Positions 31,766 through 43,756 of a stretch of DNA of 64,000 bases are shown here, one piece after another. The position numbers were made by a program, and so were the translations under genes. The notes under the pieces were generated by a model that saw only the letters and a program-made list of their open reading frames with translations, had not been told where the DNA came from and did not search any database. Within the stretch, counting starts at the first letter, position 1, and every line of letters begins with the position of its first letter. Origin of the DNA: Achatina immaculata (Eukaryota; Mollusca; Gastropoda; Stylommatophora; Achatinidae); contig CM019713.1 of NCBI GenBank assembly GCA_009760885.1, positions 80,953,978 to 81,017,977 on the forward strand, read 5' to 3'.

Positions 31766-32770
31766 TCTCTGCTACTAACCAGTATTTTAGTCTTTATCTC
31801 AGATGGGACATGGCTACTGGCCAGTATTTTAGTCTTTATCTCAGATGGGACATGGCTGCTGGCCAGTATTTTAGTCTTTATCTCAGATGGGACATGGCTA
31901 CTGGCCAGTATTTTAGTCTTTATCTCAGATGGGACATGGCTGCTGGCCAGTATTTTAGTCTTTATCTCAGATGGGACATGGCTACTGGCCAGTATTTTAG
32001 TCTTTATCTCAGATGGGACATGGCTGCTGGCCAGTATTTTAGTCTTTATCTCAGATGGGACATGGCTGCTGGCCAGTATTTTAGTCTTTATCTCAGATGG
32101 GACATGGCTACTGGCCAGTATTTTAGTCTTTATCTCAGATGGGACATGGCTGCTGGCCAGTATTTTAGTCTTTATCTCAGATGGGACATGGCTGCTGGCC
32201 AGTATTTTAGTCTTTATCTCAGATGGGACATGGCTACTGTCCAGTATTTTAGTCTTTATCTCAGATGGGACATGGCTGCTGGCCAGTATTTTAGTCTTTA
32301 TCTCAGATGGGACATGGCTGCTGGCCAGTATTTTAGTCTTTATCTCAGATGGGACACGGCTGCTGGCCAGTATTTTAGTCTTTATCTCAGATGGGACATG
32401 GCTGCTGGCCAGTATTTTAGTCTTTATCTCAGATGGGACATGGCTACTGGCCAGTATTTTAGTTTTTATCTCAGATGGGACATGGCTACTGGCCAGTATT
32501 TTAGTCTTTATATCTCAGATGGGACATGGCTACTGGCCAGTATTTTAGTCTTTATCTCAGATGGGACATGGCTACTGGCCAGTATTTTAGTCTTTATCTC
32601 AGATGGGACATGGCTACTGGCCAGTATTTTAGTCTTTATATCTCAGATGGGACATGGCTACTGGCCAGTATTTTAGTCTTTATATCTCAGATGGGACATG
32701 GCTACTGGCCAGTATTTTAGTCTTTATATCTCAGATGGGACATGGCTACTGGCCAGTATTTTAGTCTTTA
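31766..32770. repeat. 42-bp satellite, 'TATTTTAGTC' subfamily
   Basis: About 24 units carrying GGCCAGTATTTTAGTCTTTA and TCTCAGATGGGACATGGCTA. The right-hand units have two extra bases (TTTATATCTC), giving 44. The 14-residue peptide repeat encoded from 31726 to 32676 is a by-product of the 42-base period. Confidence 0.95.
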
Positions 32771-34285
32771 ACCTGTCAGGGGTCTTAGCCAATGACCAGT
32801 GTTGTAGTTTCTAACCTGACAGGGGTCTTAGCCAATGACCAGTGTTGTAGTTTCTAACCTGACAGGGGTCTTAGCCAATGACCAGTGTTGTAGTTTCTAA
32901 CCTGACAGGGGTCTTAGCCAATGACCAGTGTTGTAGTTTCTAACCTGACAGGGGTCTTAGCCAATGACCAGTGTTGTAGTTTCTAACCTGCCAGGGGTCT
33001 TAGCCAATGACCAGTGTTGTAGTTTCTAACCTGCCAGGGGTCTTAGCCAATGACCAGTGTTGTAGTTTCTAACCTGCCAGGGGTCTTAGCCAATGACCAG
33101 TGTTATAGTTTCTAACCTGACAGGGGTCTTAGCCAATGACCAGTGTTGTAGTTTCTAACCTGACAGGGGTCTTAGCCAGTGACCACTGTTGTAGTTTCTA
33201 ACCTGACAGGGGTCTTAGCCAGTGACCACTGTTGTAGTTTCTAACCTGACAGGGGTCTTAGCCAGTGACCACTGTTGTAGTTTCTAACCTGACAGGGGTC
33301 TTAGCCAATGACCAGTGTTGTAGTTTCTAACCTGACAGGGGTCTTAGCCAATGACCAGTGTTGTAGTTTCTAACCTGACAGGGGTCTTAGCCAATGACCA
33401 GTGTTGTAGTTTCTAACCTGACAGGGGTCTTAACCAATGACCAGTGTTGTAATTTCTAACCTGACAGGGGTCTTAGCCAATGACCAGTGTTGTAGTTTCT
33501 AACCTGACAGGGGTCTTAGCCAATGACCAGTGTTGTAGTTTCTAACCTGACAGGGGTCTTAGCCAATGACCAGTGTTGTAGTTTCTAACCTGAAAGGGGC
33601 CTTAGCCAACGACCAGTGTTGTAGTTTCTAACCTGACATGGGCCTTAGCCAATGAACAGTGTTGTAGTTTCTAACCTGACAGGGGTCTTAGCCAATGACC
33701 AGTGTTGTAGTTTCTAACCTGACAGGGGTCTTAGCCAATGACCAGTGTTGTAGTTTCTAACCTGAAAGGGGCCTTAGCCAACGACCAGTGTTGTAGTTTC
33801 TAACCTGACATGGGCCTTAGCCAATGAACAGTGTTGTAGTTTCTAACCTGACAGGGGTCTTAGCCAATGACCAGTGTTGTAGTTTCTAACCTGACAGGGG
33901 TCTTAGCCAATGACCATTGTTGTAGTTTCTAACCTGACAGGGGTCTTAGCCAATGACCAGTGTTGTAGTTTCTAACCTGACAGGGGTCTTAGCCAATGAC
34001 CAGTGTTGTAGTTTCTAACCTGACAGGGGTCTTAGCCAATGACCAGTGTTGTAGTTTCTAACTTGACAGGGGTCTTAGCCAATGGCCAGTGTTGTAGTTT
34101 CTAACCTGACAGGGGTCTTAGCCAATGACCAGTGTTGTAGTTTCTAACCTGACAGGGGTCTTACCCAATGACCAGTGTTGTAGTTTCTAACCTGACAGGG
34201 GTCTTAGCCAATGACCAGTGTTGTAGTTTCTAACCTGACAGGGGTCTTAGCCAATGACCAGTGTTGTAGTTTCTAACCTAACAGG
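32771..34285. repeat. 43-bp satellite, 'AGCCAATGA' subfamily
   Basis: About 35 units carrying TGACCAGTGTTGTAGTTTCT and AACCTGACAGGGGTCTTAGC. They are very homogeneous. A two-unit variant pair (AAAGGGGCC, then CATGGGCC) near 33590 recurs near 33770, showing a local higher-order duplication. Confidence 0.95.
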
Positions 34286-35400
34286 GGCCTTAGCTACTAG
34301 CTAATGTTGTAGTTTCTAACCTGAGAGGGTATTGGCTACTAGACAGTGTTATGTTCTCTAACCTGACAGGGATCTTAGCTACTAGCTAATGTTGTAGTTT
34401 CTAACCTGAGAGGGTATTGGCTACTAGACAGTGTTATGTTCTCTAACCTGACAGGGATCTTAGCTACAAGCTAATGTTGTAGTTTCTAACCTGAGAGGGT
34501 ATTGGCTACTAGACAGTGTTATGTTCTCTAACCTGACAGGGATCTTAGCTACTAGCTAATGTTGTAGTTTCTAACCTGAGAGGGTATTGGCTACTAGACA
34601 GTGTTATGTTCTCTAACCTGACAGGGATCTTAGCTACTAGCTAATGTTGTAGTTTCTAACCTGAGAGGGTATTGGCTACTAGACAGTGTTATGTTCTCTA
34701 ACCTGACAGGGATCTTAGCTACTAGCTAATGTTGTAGTTTCTAACCTGAGAGGGTATTGGCTACTAGACAGTGTTATGTTCTCTAACCTGACAGGGATCT
34801 TAGCTACTAGCTAATGTTGTAGTTTCTAACCTGAGAGGGTATTGGCTACTAGACAGTGTTATGTTCTCTAACCTGACAGGGATCTTAGCTACTAGCTAAT
34901 GTTGTAGTTTCTAACCTGAGAGGGTATTGGCTACTAGACAGTGTTATGTTCTCTAACCTGACAGGGATCTTAGCTACTAGCTAATGTTGTAGTTTCTAAC
35001 CTGAGAGGGTATTGGCTACTAGACAGTGTTATGTTCTCTAACCTGACAGGGATCTTAGCTACTAGCTAATGTTGTAGTTTCTAACCTGAGAGGGTATTGG
35101 CTACTAGACAGTGTTATGTTCTCTAACCTGACAGGGATCTTAGCTACAAGCTAATGTTGTAGTTTCTAACCTGAGAGGGTATTGGCTACTAGACAGTGTT
35201 ATGTTCTCTAACCTGACAGGGATCTTAGCTACAAGCTAATGTTGTAGTTTCTAACCTGAGAGGGTATTGGCTACTAGACAGTGTTATGTTCTCTAACCTG
35301 ACAGAGATCTTAGCTACAAGCTAATGTTGTAGTTTCTAACCTGAGAGGGTATTGGCTACTAGACAGTGTTATGTTCTCTAACCTGACAGGGATCTTAGCT
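34286..35400. repeat. 85-bp dimeric satellite
   Basis: About 13 copies of an 85-base dimer built from two diverged 42/43-base units. One unit has GCTACTAGCTAATGTTGTAG and the other ATTGGCTACTAGACAGTG. The 85-base spacing was checked at 34331 and 34416. Copies differ almost only at CTACTAG/CTACAAG. Confidence 0.95.
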
Positions 35401-36185
35401 ACTAGCTAATGTTGTAGTCTCTAACCTGACAGGGATCTTAGCTACTAGCTAATGTTGTAGTCTCTAACCTGACAGGGATCTTAGCTACTAGCTAATGTTG
35501 TAGTCTCTAACCTGACAGGGATCTTAGCTACAAGCTAATGTTGTAGTCTCTAACCTGACAGTGATCATTGCTACTAGCCTGTGTTGTAGTCTTTAACCTG
35601 ACAGTGGTCTTTGCTACTAGCCAATGATGTAGTCTCTAAACTGACAGTGATTTTATCTACTAGCTTATATTGTAGTCTCTAACCTGAAAAGTGACTTGGC
35701 CACTGGCACTTGTTATAGTCTCTAACCTGACATGTGTCTTGGCCACTGACAATTGTTATAGTCTCTAAACTGACATGTGTCTTGGCCACTGACAATTGTT
35801 ATAGTCTCTAACATGACAGAGATCTTGCCCGCTCGCTAATGTTGTAGTCTCTAACCTGACATGTGTCTTGGCCACTGACAATTGTTATAGTCTCTAAACT
35901 GACATGTGTCTTGGCCACTGACAATTGTTATAGTCTCTAACCTGACAGAGGTCTTTGCTACTACCCAGTGTTTAAATCTCTAGCATGACCAGGGTCTTGA
36001 CCATTATGCAGTGTTGTAGTTTCCAACCTGACAGGAGTCGTGGCCAATAACCAGTTTTGTAGTCTTTAACCTGAGAGGGGTAATTGTAACTAGACAGTGT
36101 TATGGTCTCTGATCTGATATTGGTCTTTGCCATAAACCAATGCCGTAGTCTCTATCCTGAAGGATGTCTTGGTTAACATACAGTG
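35401..36185. repeat. Divergent 42/43-bp satellite
   Basis: About 18 diverged units of the same superfamily (TTGTAGTCTCTAACCTGACA type). It holds a small duplicated block with GTCTTGGCCACTGACAATTG. Its low homogeneity contrasts with the arrays on either side. Confidence 0.88.
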
Positions 36186-38480
36186 TTATAGTCTCTAACC
36201 TGACAGGGTCTTAGCCACTACCCAATAGTGTAGTTTATATCCTGACAGGGGTCTTAGTCACTATCCACTAGTGTAGTTTATATCCTGACAGGGGTCTTAG
36301 CCACTACCCATTGGTGTAGTTTATATCCTGACAGGGGTCTTAGCCACTACCCATTGGTGTAGTTTATATCCTGACAGGCGTCTTAGCCACTATCCATTGG
36401 TGTAGTTTATATCCTGACAGGGGTCTTAGTCACTACCCATTGCTGTAGTTTATATCCTGACAGGGGTCTTATTCACTATCCATTGGTGTAGTTTATATCC
36501 TGACAGGGGTCTTAGTCACTACCCATTGCTGTAGTTTATATCCTGACAGGGGTCTTATTCACTATCCATTGGTGTAGTTTATATCCTGACAGGGGTCTTA
36601 GTCACTATCCATTGGTGTAGTTTATATCCTGACAGGGGTCTTAGCCACTATCCATTGGTGCAGTTTATATCCTGACAGGGGTCTTAGTCACTACCCATTG
36701 GTATAATGTATATCCTGCCAGGGGTCTTAGCAACTACTCATTAGTATAGTTTATATCCTGGCAGAGGTCTTAGCCACTACCCATTGGTGTAGTTTATATC
36801 CTGGCAGGGGTCTTAGCCACTACCCGTTGGTGTAGTTTATATCCTGGCAGGGGTCTTAGCCACTACTCATTGGTGTAGTTTATATCCTGGCAGGGGTCTT
36901 AGCCACTACTCATTAGTATAGTTTATATTCTGGCAGGGGTCTTAGCCACTACCCGTTGGTGTAGTTTATATTCTGGCAGGGGTCTTAGCCACTACCTATT
37001 GGTGTAGTTTATATCCTGACAGGGGTCTTAGTCACTATCCACTAGTGTAGTTTATATCCTGACAGGGGTCTTAGCCACTACCCATTGGTGTAGTTTATAT
37101 CCTGACAGGGGTCTTAGCCACTACCCATTGGTGTAGTTTATATCCTGACAGGCGTCTTAGCCACTATCCATTGGTGTAGTTTATATCCTGACAGGGGTCT
37201 TAGTCACTACCCATTGCTGTAGTTTATATCCTGACAGGGGTCTTATTCACTATCCATTGGTGTAGTTTATATCCTGACAGGGGTCTTAGTCACTACCCAT
37301 TGCTGTAGTTTATATCCTGACAGGGGTCTTATTCACTATCCATTGGTGTAGTTTATATCCTGACAGGGGTCTTAGTCACTATCCATTGGTGTAGTTTATA
37401 TCCTGACAGGGGTCTTAGCCACTATCCATTGGTGCAGTTTATATCCTGACAGGGGTCTTAGTCACTACCCATTGGTATAATGTATATCCTGCCAGGGGTC
37501 TTAGCAACTACTCATTAGTATAGTTTATATCCTGGCAGAGGTCTTAGCCACTACCCATTGGTGTAGTTTATATCCTGGCAGGGGTCTTAGCCACTACCCG
37601 TTGGTGTAGTTTATATCCTGGCAGGGGTCTTAGCCACTACTCACTAGTGTAGTTTATATCCTGACAGGGGTCTTAGCCACTACCCATTGGTGTAGTTTAT
37701 ATCCTGACAGGGGTCTTAGCCACTACCCATTGGTGTAGTTTATATCCTGACAGGCGTCTTAGCCACTATCCATTGGTGTAGTTTATATCCTGACAGGGGT
37801 CTTAGTCACTACCCATTGCTGTAGTTTATATCCTGACAGGGGTCTTATTCACTATCCATTGGTGTAGTTTATATCCTGACAGGGGTCTTAGTCACTACCC
37901 ATTGCTGTAGTTTATATCCTGACAGGGGTCTTATTCACTATCCATTGGTGTAGTTTTATCCTGACAGGGGTCTTAGTCACTATCCATTGGTGTAGTTTAT
38001 ATCCTGACAGGGGTCTTAGCCACTATCCATTGGTGCAGTTTATATCCTGACAGGGGTCTTAGTCACTACCCATTGGTATAATGTATATCCTGCCAGGGGT
38101 CTTAGCAACTACTCATTAGTATAGTTTATATCCTGGCAGAGGTCTTAGCCACTACCCATTGGTGTAGTTTATATCCTGGCAGGGGTCTTAGCCACTACCC
38201 GTTGGTGTAGTTTATATCCTGGCAGGGGTCTTAGCCACTACTCATTGGTGTAGTTTATATCCTGGCAGGGGTCTTAGCCACTACTCATTAGTATAGTTTA
38301 TATTCTGGCAGGGGTCTTAGCCACTACCCGTTGGTGTAGTTTATATTCTGGCAGGGGTCTTAGCCACTACCTATTGGTGTAGTTTATATCCTGGCAGGGG
38401 TCTTAGTCACTACCCATTTGTGTAGTTTATATTCTGGAGGGGTCTTAGTCACTACCCATTGTAGCTTATATCCTGACAGG
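36186..38480. repeat. 43-bp satellite, 'TAGTTTATATCCTG' subfamily with large higher-order repeats
   Basis: About 53 units carrying TAGTTTATATCCTGACAGGG and GTCTTAGCCACTACCCATTG. A diagnostic GGCGTCTTAG variant occurs at 36377, 37151 and 37753, spaced 774 (18 units) and 602 (14 units). The order of variant units is conserved between these blocks. Confidence 0.95.
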
Positions 38481-40095
38481 GGTCTCGGTCACTTTAAAGT
38501 GTTGGAGTTTAGAACTTGAAGGGTGTATGGCTACTAGATAGTGTTATGGTCTCTAACCATACAGGGGTCTTTACCAAAAACCAGTGTTGTAGTCTCTAAC
38601 CCGACAACGTCTTGGATACTCTCCTGTGCTGTAGTATCTTACCTGACTGGGGTCTTTGCTGTTAGCAAGGTTTGTAGCCTCGAACCTGACGGGGGTCTTT
38701 GCTACTAGCCAGTGTTGCAGTCTGTACCCTTGTAGGGGTTTTTGCCATATGACAGTGTTATAGTCTCTAACTTCAGAGGTGTCTTGACTATCCAGTGTTG
38801 TAGTCTTTAACCTGAAAGGGATATTGACTACTAGCCAGTTTTGTAGTTCCTAACCTCACAGTGGTCTTGGCCACACAACAGTGTTATAGTCTCTAACCTG
38901 AGAGGGGTCTAAGTTACTATCAAGTGTTGTAGTCTCTAACCTGATACGGGTCTTGACCACTCGGCATAGTTGTAGTCTCTAACCTGATAGGAGTTTTTGC
39001 TACTAGCCAGTGCTGTAGTCTCTAATATGACAAGGTTCTTTTCTACTAACCAGTGCTGTAGTCTCTAATATGACAAGGTTCTTTTCTACTAGCTAGTGTT
39101 GTAGTCTCTAATATGACAAGGTTCTTTTCTACTAGCTAGTGTTGTAGTCTGTAACCGAACAGGTACTTGGCTATTAGCCAGTGTTGTAGTCTCTAATATG
39201 CCAAGGTTCTTTTCTACTAACCAGTGTTGTAGTCTCTAATATGACAAGGTTCTTTTCTACTAGCCAGTGTTGTAGTCTCTAATATGCCAAGGTTCTTTTC
39301 TACTAGCCAGTGTTGTAGTCTCTAATATGACAAGGTTCTTTTCTACTAGCCAGTGTTGTAGTCTCTAATATGCCAAGGTTCTTTTCTACTAGTCAGTGTT
39401 GTAGTCTCTAATATGCCAAGGTTCTTTTCTACTAGCCAGTGTTGTAGGCTGTAACCTAAAAGTTACTTGTCTAGTATTCAGTGTTGTAGGCTGTAACCTA
39501 AAAGTTACTTGTCTAGTATTCAGTGTTGTAGGCTGTAACCTAAAAGTTACTTGTCTAGTATTCAGTGTTGTAGGCTGTAACCTAACAGATACTTGGCTAG
39601 TAGCCAGTGTTGTAGGCTGTAACCTAATAGGTACTTGGCTAGTAGCCAGTGTTGTAGGCTGTAACCTAACAGGTACTTGGCTAGTAGCCAGTGTTGTAAG
39701 CTGTAACCTAACAGGTACTTGGCTAGTAGCCAGTGTTGTAGGCTGTAACCTAACAGGTACTTGGCTGTTAGCCAGTGTTGTAGGCTGTAACCTAACAGGT
39801 ACTTGGCTAGTAGCCAGTGTTGTAGGCTGTAACCTAACAGGTACTTGGCTAGTAGCCAGTGTTGTAGGCTGTAACCTAACAGGTACTTGGCTAGTAGCCA
39901 GTGTTGTAGGCTGTAACCTAACAGGTACTTGGCTGTTAGCCAGTGTTGTAGGCTGTAATCTAACAGGTACTTGGCTATTAGGTAATTTTGTAGTCTCTAA
40001 CCTGATAGGGGTCTTGGCTGGTGGCCAGTATTGTCGTCTCTAAACATACAGGGGTCTTGGCCACTCGCCAGTGTTGCAGTCTCTAACTTGACAGG
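38481..40095. repeat. Mixed 42-bp satellite ending the first large array
   Basis: Diverged units (38.5-39.0 kb) are followed by 'AATATGACAAGGTTCTTTTC' units and then about 14 'TAGGCTGTAACCTAACAGGT' units of 42 bases. The same order of subfamilies recurs at 44.42-47.51 kb, as part of a segmental duplication. Confidence 0.93.
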
Positions 40096-40599
40096 GGTCT
40101 CTTGTTTGTGCTATATAAATTATGGGCGGCTTAAAGACCACATAAGATTCTCACCCAGACGGGGCAAAGCCATCAGACTCACATATACTACTATGTACCT
40201 TATCATGGAGTACTATATACTTATACACTGGCCAACATGTCAGAATTATTGTATTGTAATATAATAGCAATAGTAAGAAATAGCAGACATACTATTAAAT
40301 ATGATAAACTGTTTAAAATTAGTAACAGTTTTGTTAGTTCACGAGCACACCGTTTTTAATCATAAAAAGACGTACAGAGCAAAGAAACAGGGAAAGAAGA
40401 AAAATATAAATTCACATAATTGATAAATAAACCTAATAATGCACTGCTCTCAAGTCATGTCATGTCATGCGACGTGTCCTCTCCAGAACGTTGTCTCCTG
40501 CATGCATGCCAACTTGAGCAGGATGACATACCACAGTACGAGGGGACTTGCGGAGTGGGGACTTTTACACTGGCTTACAGTATTTCTCTTGGTGGTCCT

Positions 40600-41010
40600 G
40601 CCTCTACACAGTGTCACTGTATTGGTACAGTAATGTACAGTAGACTACAGCTGTTTTCTCAAAGGAGCCCCGACTGTACACGGTATCACTGTATTAGGTA
40701 CAGTACAGTACAGTAGGCTACAGCTGTTTTCTCTTGAGGGGTCCATCTGTACACAGTATAACTGTGTTAGGTACAGGACAGTACATTAGACTACAGCTGT
40801 TTTCTCTTGGTGGCTCTGCCTGTACACAATGTCACTGTATTTGTTACAGTAGAGTAGATTACAGCTGTTTTCTCTTGGATCCTACCTACAAACAGTGTCA
40901 GTGAATTTGTTACAGTACAATACAGTAGACTACAGCTGTTTTCTATTGCGGGTTCTGCCTGTACACGATGTCGCTGTATTTGATACAGTAGAATACAGCT
41001 GTTGTCTATG
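40600..41010. repeat. Degenerate tandem repeat of about 75-85 bp
   Basis: Five to six diverged units carrying GACTACAGCTGTTTTCTCTT, a TGTACAC..TGTCACTGTATT segment and GTACAGTA runs. The same block lies at about 48020-48430 in copy 2. Confidence 0.85.
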
Positions 41011-41067
41011 CCAGAAAATGTCAGCTTCAGTATATCTACAGATTTAGTAATAAGTGTCTTCTATCTC

Positions 41068-41085
41068 TCTCTACATCTCTCTCTC

Positions 41086-41122
<37 letters not shown>

Positions 41123-41126
41123 ATAT

Positions 41127-41157
<31 letters not shown>

Positions 41158-41160
41158 AAG
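41068..41160. repeat. Compound microsatellite (TC)n(TCTG)n(TC)n(TA)n
   Basis: Adjoining dinucleotide and tetranucleotide runs ending in TATATATA. The counterpart at 48483-48597 in copy 2 is longer in both the TC and TA runs. Confidence 0.93.
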
Positions 41161-41408
41161 ATAAAGGTAATCATGTCCTGCCTTAGAGGCACATATGGAT
41201 ATGATGTTAGTGCCCATATTTTCCTTGACCTGTCAGCACACGTGTTGGTGATATGGTCAGTATCACGCCTGGCCACCTTTCCTTCCCCAACTCCAGAAGT
41301 CGGGTACCCATTTCTACAGTTGGGTGACTGGGGTGTATCCGGCGGGATCGAACGCCTAAGCTTCGCCATGAGAGACCAGTGCACTAACCACTTCGCCACT
41401 CTGACACC
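41143..41408 (-). mobile_element. tRNA-derived SINE, copy 1
   Basis: On the minus strand a tRNA-like head starts at 41408 with GGTGTCAGAG. An A-box-like TGGCGAAGTGGTTAGTGC is at 41398-41381 and a B-box GTTCGATCCCG at 41353-41343. A closing ACACC can pair with the first bases. A conserved-looking body with CCAGTCACCCAACTGTAG and TGGGTACCCG follows at 41331-41302. This resembles the central domain of widespread animal SINEs (from memory, the Meta-type). The tail runs into TA repeats. Pol III origin is inferred from the boxes. Confidence 0.78.
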
Positions 41409-41527
41409 TATATATATATATAAATATATATCCCTTGGAACTGATATACATATATATCAAAGCTACGCTTACTTCATTTTAATACACTACTGTAGTAGTA
41501 ATAAAAAACAGTTTTGTTAAAGAAAGA

Positions 41528-41575
41528 CCGAGAGAGAGAGAGAGAGAGAGAGAGAGGAAGAAAGAAAGAGAGAGA
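41528..41575. repeat. (GA)n microsatellite
   Basis: A GAGAGAGAGA run followed by GAAAGAAAGAGAGAGAG. It is shorter in copy 2 (near 48948) and copy 3 (near 50651). Confidence 0.92.
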
Positions 41576-41926
41576 GTAGCAGAATAGAATAGCCTGATCG
41601 GCTATGTTATGTCAAACCTGACGTAGGCAATCATTGGCTTGCTACTTTCTTCTTCAGCATAAACTGTTTGTAATAAGAAGTAGGAATAATGAAACCGTTA
41701 TGAAAGACAATAGTAACAACCCAATATTTCGTCAAAATTGTCTTTACCAAGAACAAAAAAAAAAGCAACAAACACTTACAAAGAAACGTATCTGTGACCC
41801 GCTCTCTGTTGAACAGAATATCTCTGCTGGAGGTGGAAGAGGAAAGAGGAGGAGTTAGAGAGACCGCCCAGAGTGAAGTATAGTTCAACTATAAACTAGA
41901 GCAACCTGGGACTTGGGGGAATAGCA

Positions 41927-42080
41927 ATGTTCCTTCCTTCCTTCCTTCCCTCACTTCCTTCCTTCCTCCTTCCATCCCTGCTTAATTCTCTTCTTCCTTC
42001 CTTCCTTCCTTCCTTCCTTCCTATGTTCCTTACTTATCTTCCTGCCTTCCGTCCTTCCTTCCTTTCTTCCTTCCTTATAG
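41927..42080. repeat. (CTTC)n microsatellite, imperfect
   Basis: Imperfect TTCCTTCCTTCC repeats with insertions. Counterparts lie at about 49329-49470 and 51032-51173. Confidence 0.93.
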
Positions 42081-42169
42081 TATACAGACTATGGGGTCTG
42101 GGCCACCTTTGGTTCAGCAAATAGGGATCCCAGCCTCCTTTCCCACATACATACCTGCACAATAGGAAT

Positions 42170-43756
42170 ATGGCGGGTTCCCAACCCAAGAACACACCAG
42201 AGGTTCTAGAACACACCCATGGGGGCCTCCCAATCCAAGTACAGAGCAGCGGTTCTAGACCTCACCCATGAGGGCCTCCCAACACAAGTACACATCAGAG
42301 GTTCTAGACCACACCCATGATGGACTTCCAACCCAAGTACACAGCAGGGGTTCTAGACCACACCCATGAGGGCCTCCAAACCCAAATGCACAGCAGAGCT
42401 TCTAGACCACACCCATGAGGGCCTCTCAACCCAAGTACACAGCAGAGGTTCTAGACCACACTCACGAGGGCCTTTCAACCCAAGCACACAGCAGAGGTTC
42501 TATACCACACTCATGAGTGCCTCCCAACCCGAGTACACAGCAGAGCTTCTAGACCACACCCATGAGGCCTCCCAACCAAAGTACACAGCAGAGCTTCTAG
42601 ACCACACCAATGAGTGCATCCAAACCCAAGTACACAGCAGAGGTTCTAGACCACACCCATGATGGCCTCCCAACCCAAGTACACAGCAGAGGTTCTAGAC
42701 CACACCAATCGGGCCTCCCAACCCAAGTACACAGCATAGGTTCTATAGGAAACCCATGGGGACTCCCAGCCCAAGTAGACAGCATAGGTTCTAGACCACA
42801 CCCATGGAGGCCTTCCCAACTAAGTACATAGCAGAGCTTCGAGAGCAAACCCTGGGGAATCCCAACCCAAGTACACAGCAGCAGTTCTAGACCACACCGA
42901 CGAGGGCCTCCCAACCCAAGTACACAGCAGAGGTTCTAGACCACACCGACGAGGGCCTCCCAACCCAAGTACACAGCAGAGGTTCTAGACCACACAAATG
43001 AGGGCCTCCGAAGACAAGTACACAGCAGAGCTTCTAGAGCAAACCCATGATGACATCCCAAACCAAGTACACAGCATAGGTTCTAGAGCAATCCCATGGG
43101 GTCTCCCAAACCAAGTACACAGCAGCGTTTATAGAGAACACCCATGAGGGCCTCCCAACCCAAGTACACAGCAGCTTTTCTAGACCACACCAATGAGGGC
43201 CTCCCAACCCAAGTACACAACATAGGTTCTAGAGCAAATCCATGGGGCCTTCTAAGACAAGTACACAGCAGCGGTTCTAGACCACACCCATGAGGGCCTT
43301 CCAACCCAAGTACACAGCAGCGATTCTTGACCACACCCATGAGAGCCTCCCAACACAAGTACACAGCGGAGGTTCTAGACCACACTCATGAGGGCCTGCC
43401 AACTCAAGTACACAGCAAAGCCTCTAGACCACACCCATGAGGGCCTCCTAAGCCAAGTACACAGCAGATGTTCTAGACCACACCTATGAGGGCCTCCCAA
43501 CCCAAGTACACAACAGAGGTTCTTGACCACACCCAAGAGGGCTTCCCAACCGAAGTACACAGCAGAGGTTCTAGATTACACTCATGAGGCTTCCAAACTC
43601 AAGTACACAACAGAGCTTCTAGACCACATCCATGAGGACCTCCCAACCCAAGTAAACAACAGAGGTTCTAGACCACACCCATGAGGGTCTCCCAACCCAA
43701 GTACACAGCAGCGTTTCTAGACCACACCCATGGGGACTCCCAACCCAAGTACATAG
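42170..43756. repeat. 49-bp minisatellite, array 1
   Basis: About 32 units carrying CCAAGTACACAGCAGAGGTT and CTAGACCACACCCATGAGGG, then CCTCCCAA. The 49-base period was checked between 42431 and 42480. The array ends abruptly at 43756, where a 43-bp satellite unit (ATTGGTGTAGTTTATATCCT) begins mid-unit. This is a duplication junction. Confidence 0.95.

Larger units (their letters stand above)
40096..42169. other. Segmental duplication module, copy 1 (low-copy part)
   Basis: Low-copy sequence starting CTTGTTTGTGCTATATAAAT at 40101, repeated from 47524 (offset 7423). It contains a repeat block (40.6-41.0 kb), microsatellites, a SINE, an AT-rich stretch and (CTTC)n. No protein gene is supported. 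Short frames such as 40031-40264 and 41634-41858 are shared by the copies but show no family motif. Confidence 0.9.

Noticed and set aside
31726..32676. 316-codon protein with 14-residue repeats
   Set aside because: It is a by-product of a stop-free 42-bp satellite unit. An overlapping second frame is equally open.
41343..41408. True tRNA gene
   Set aside because: A and B boxes are present but the cloverleaf is imperfect and fused to a SINE body. It is repeated only with the segmental duplication.
42366..43560. Repeated short proteins (CTWVGRP..., HTHEGLP...) in the 49-bp minisatellite
   Set aside because: They shift frame every unit, appear on both strands and follow the repeat. No start or family signal.
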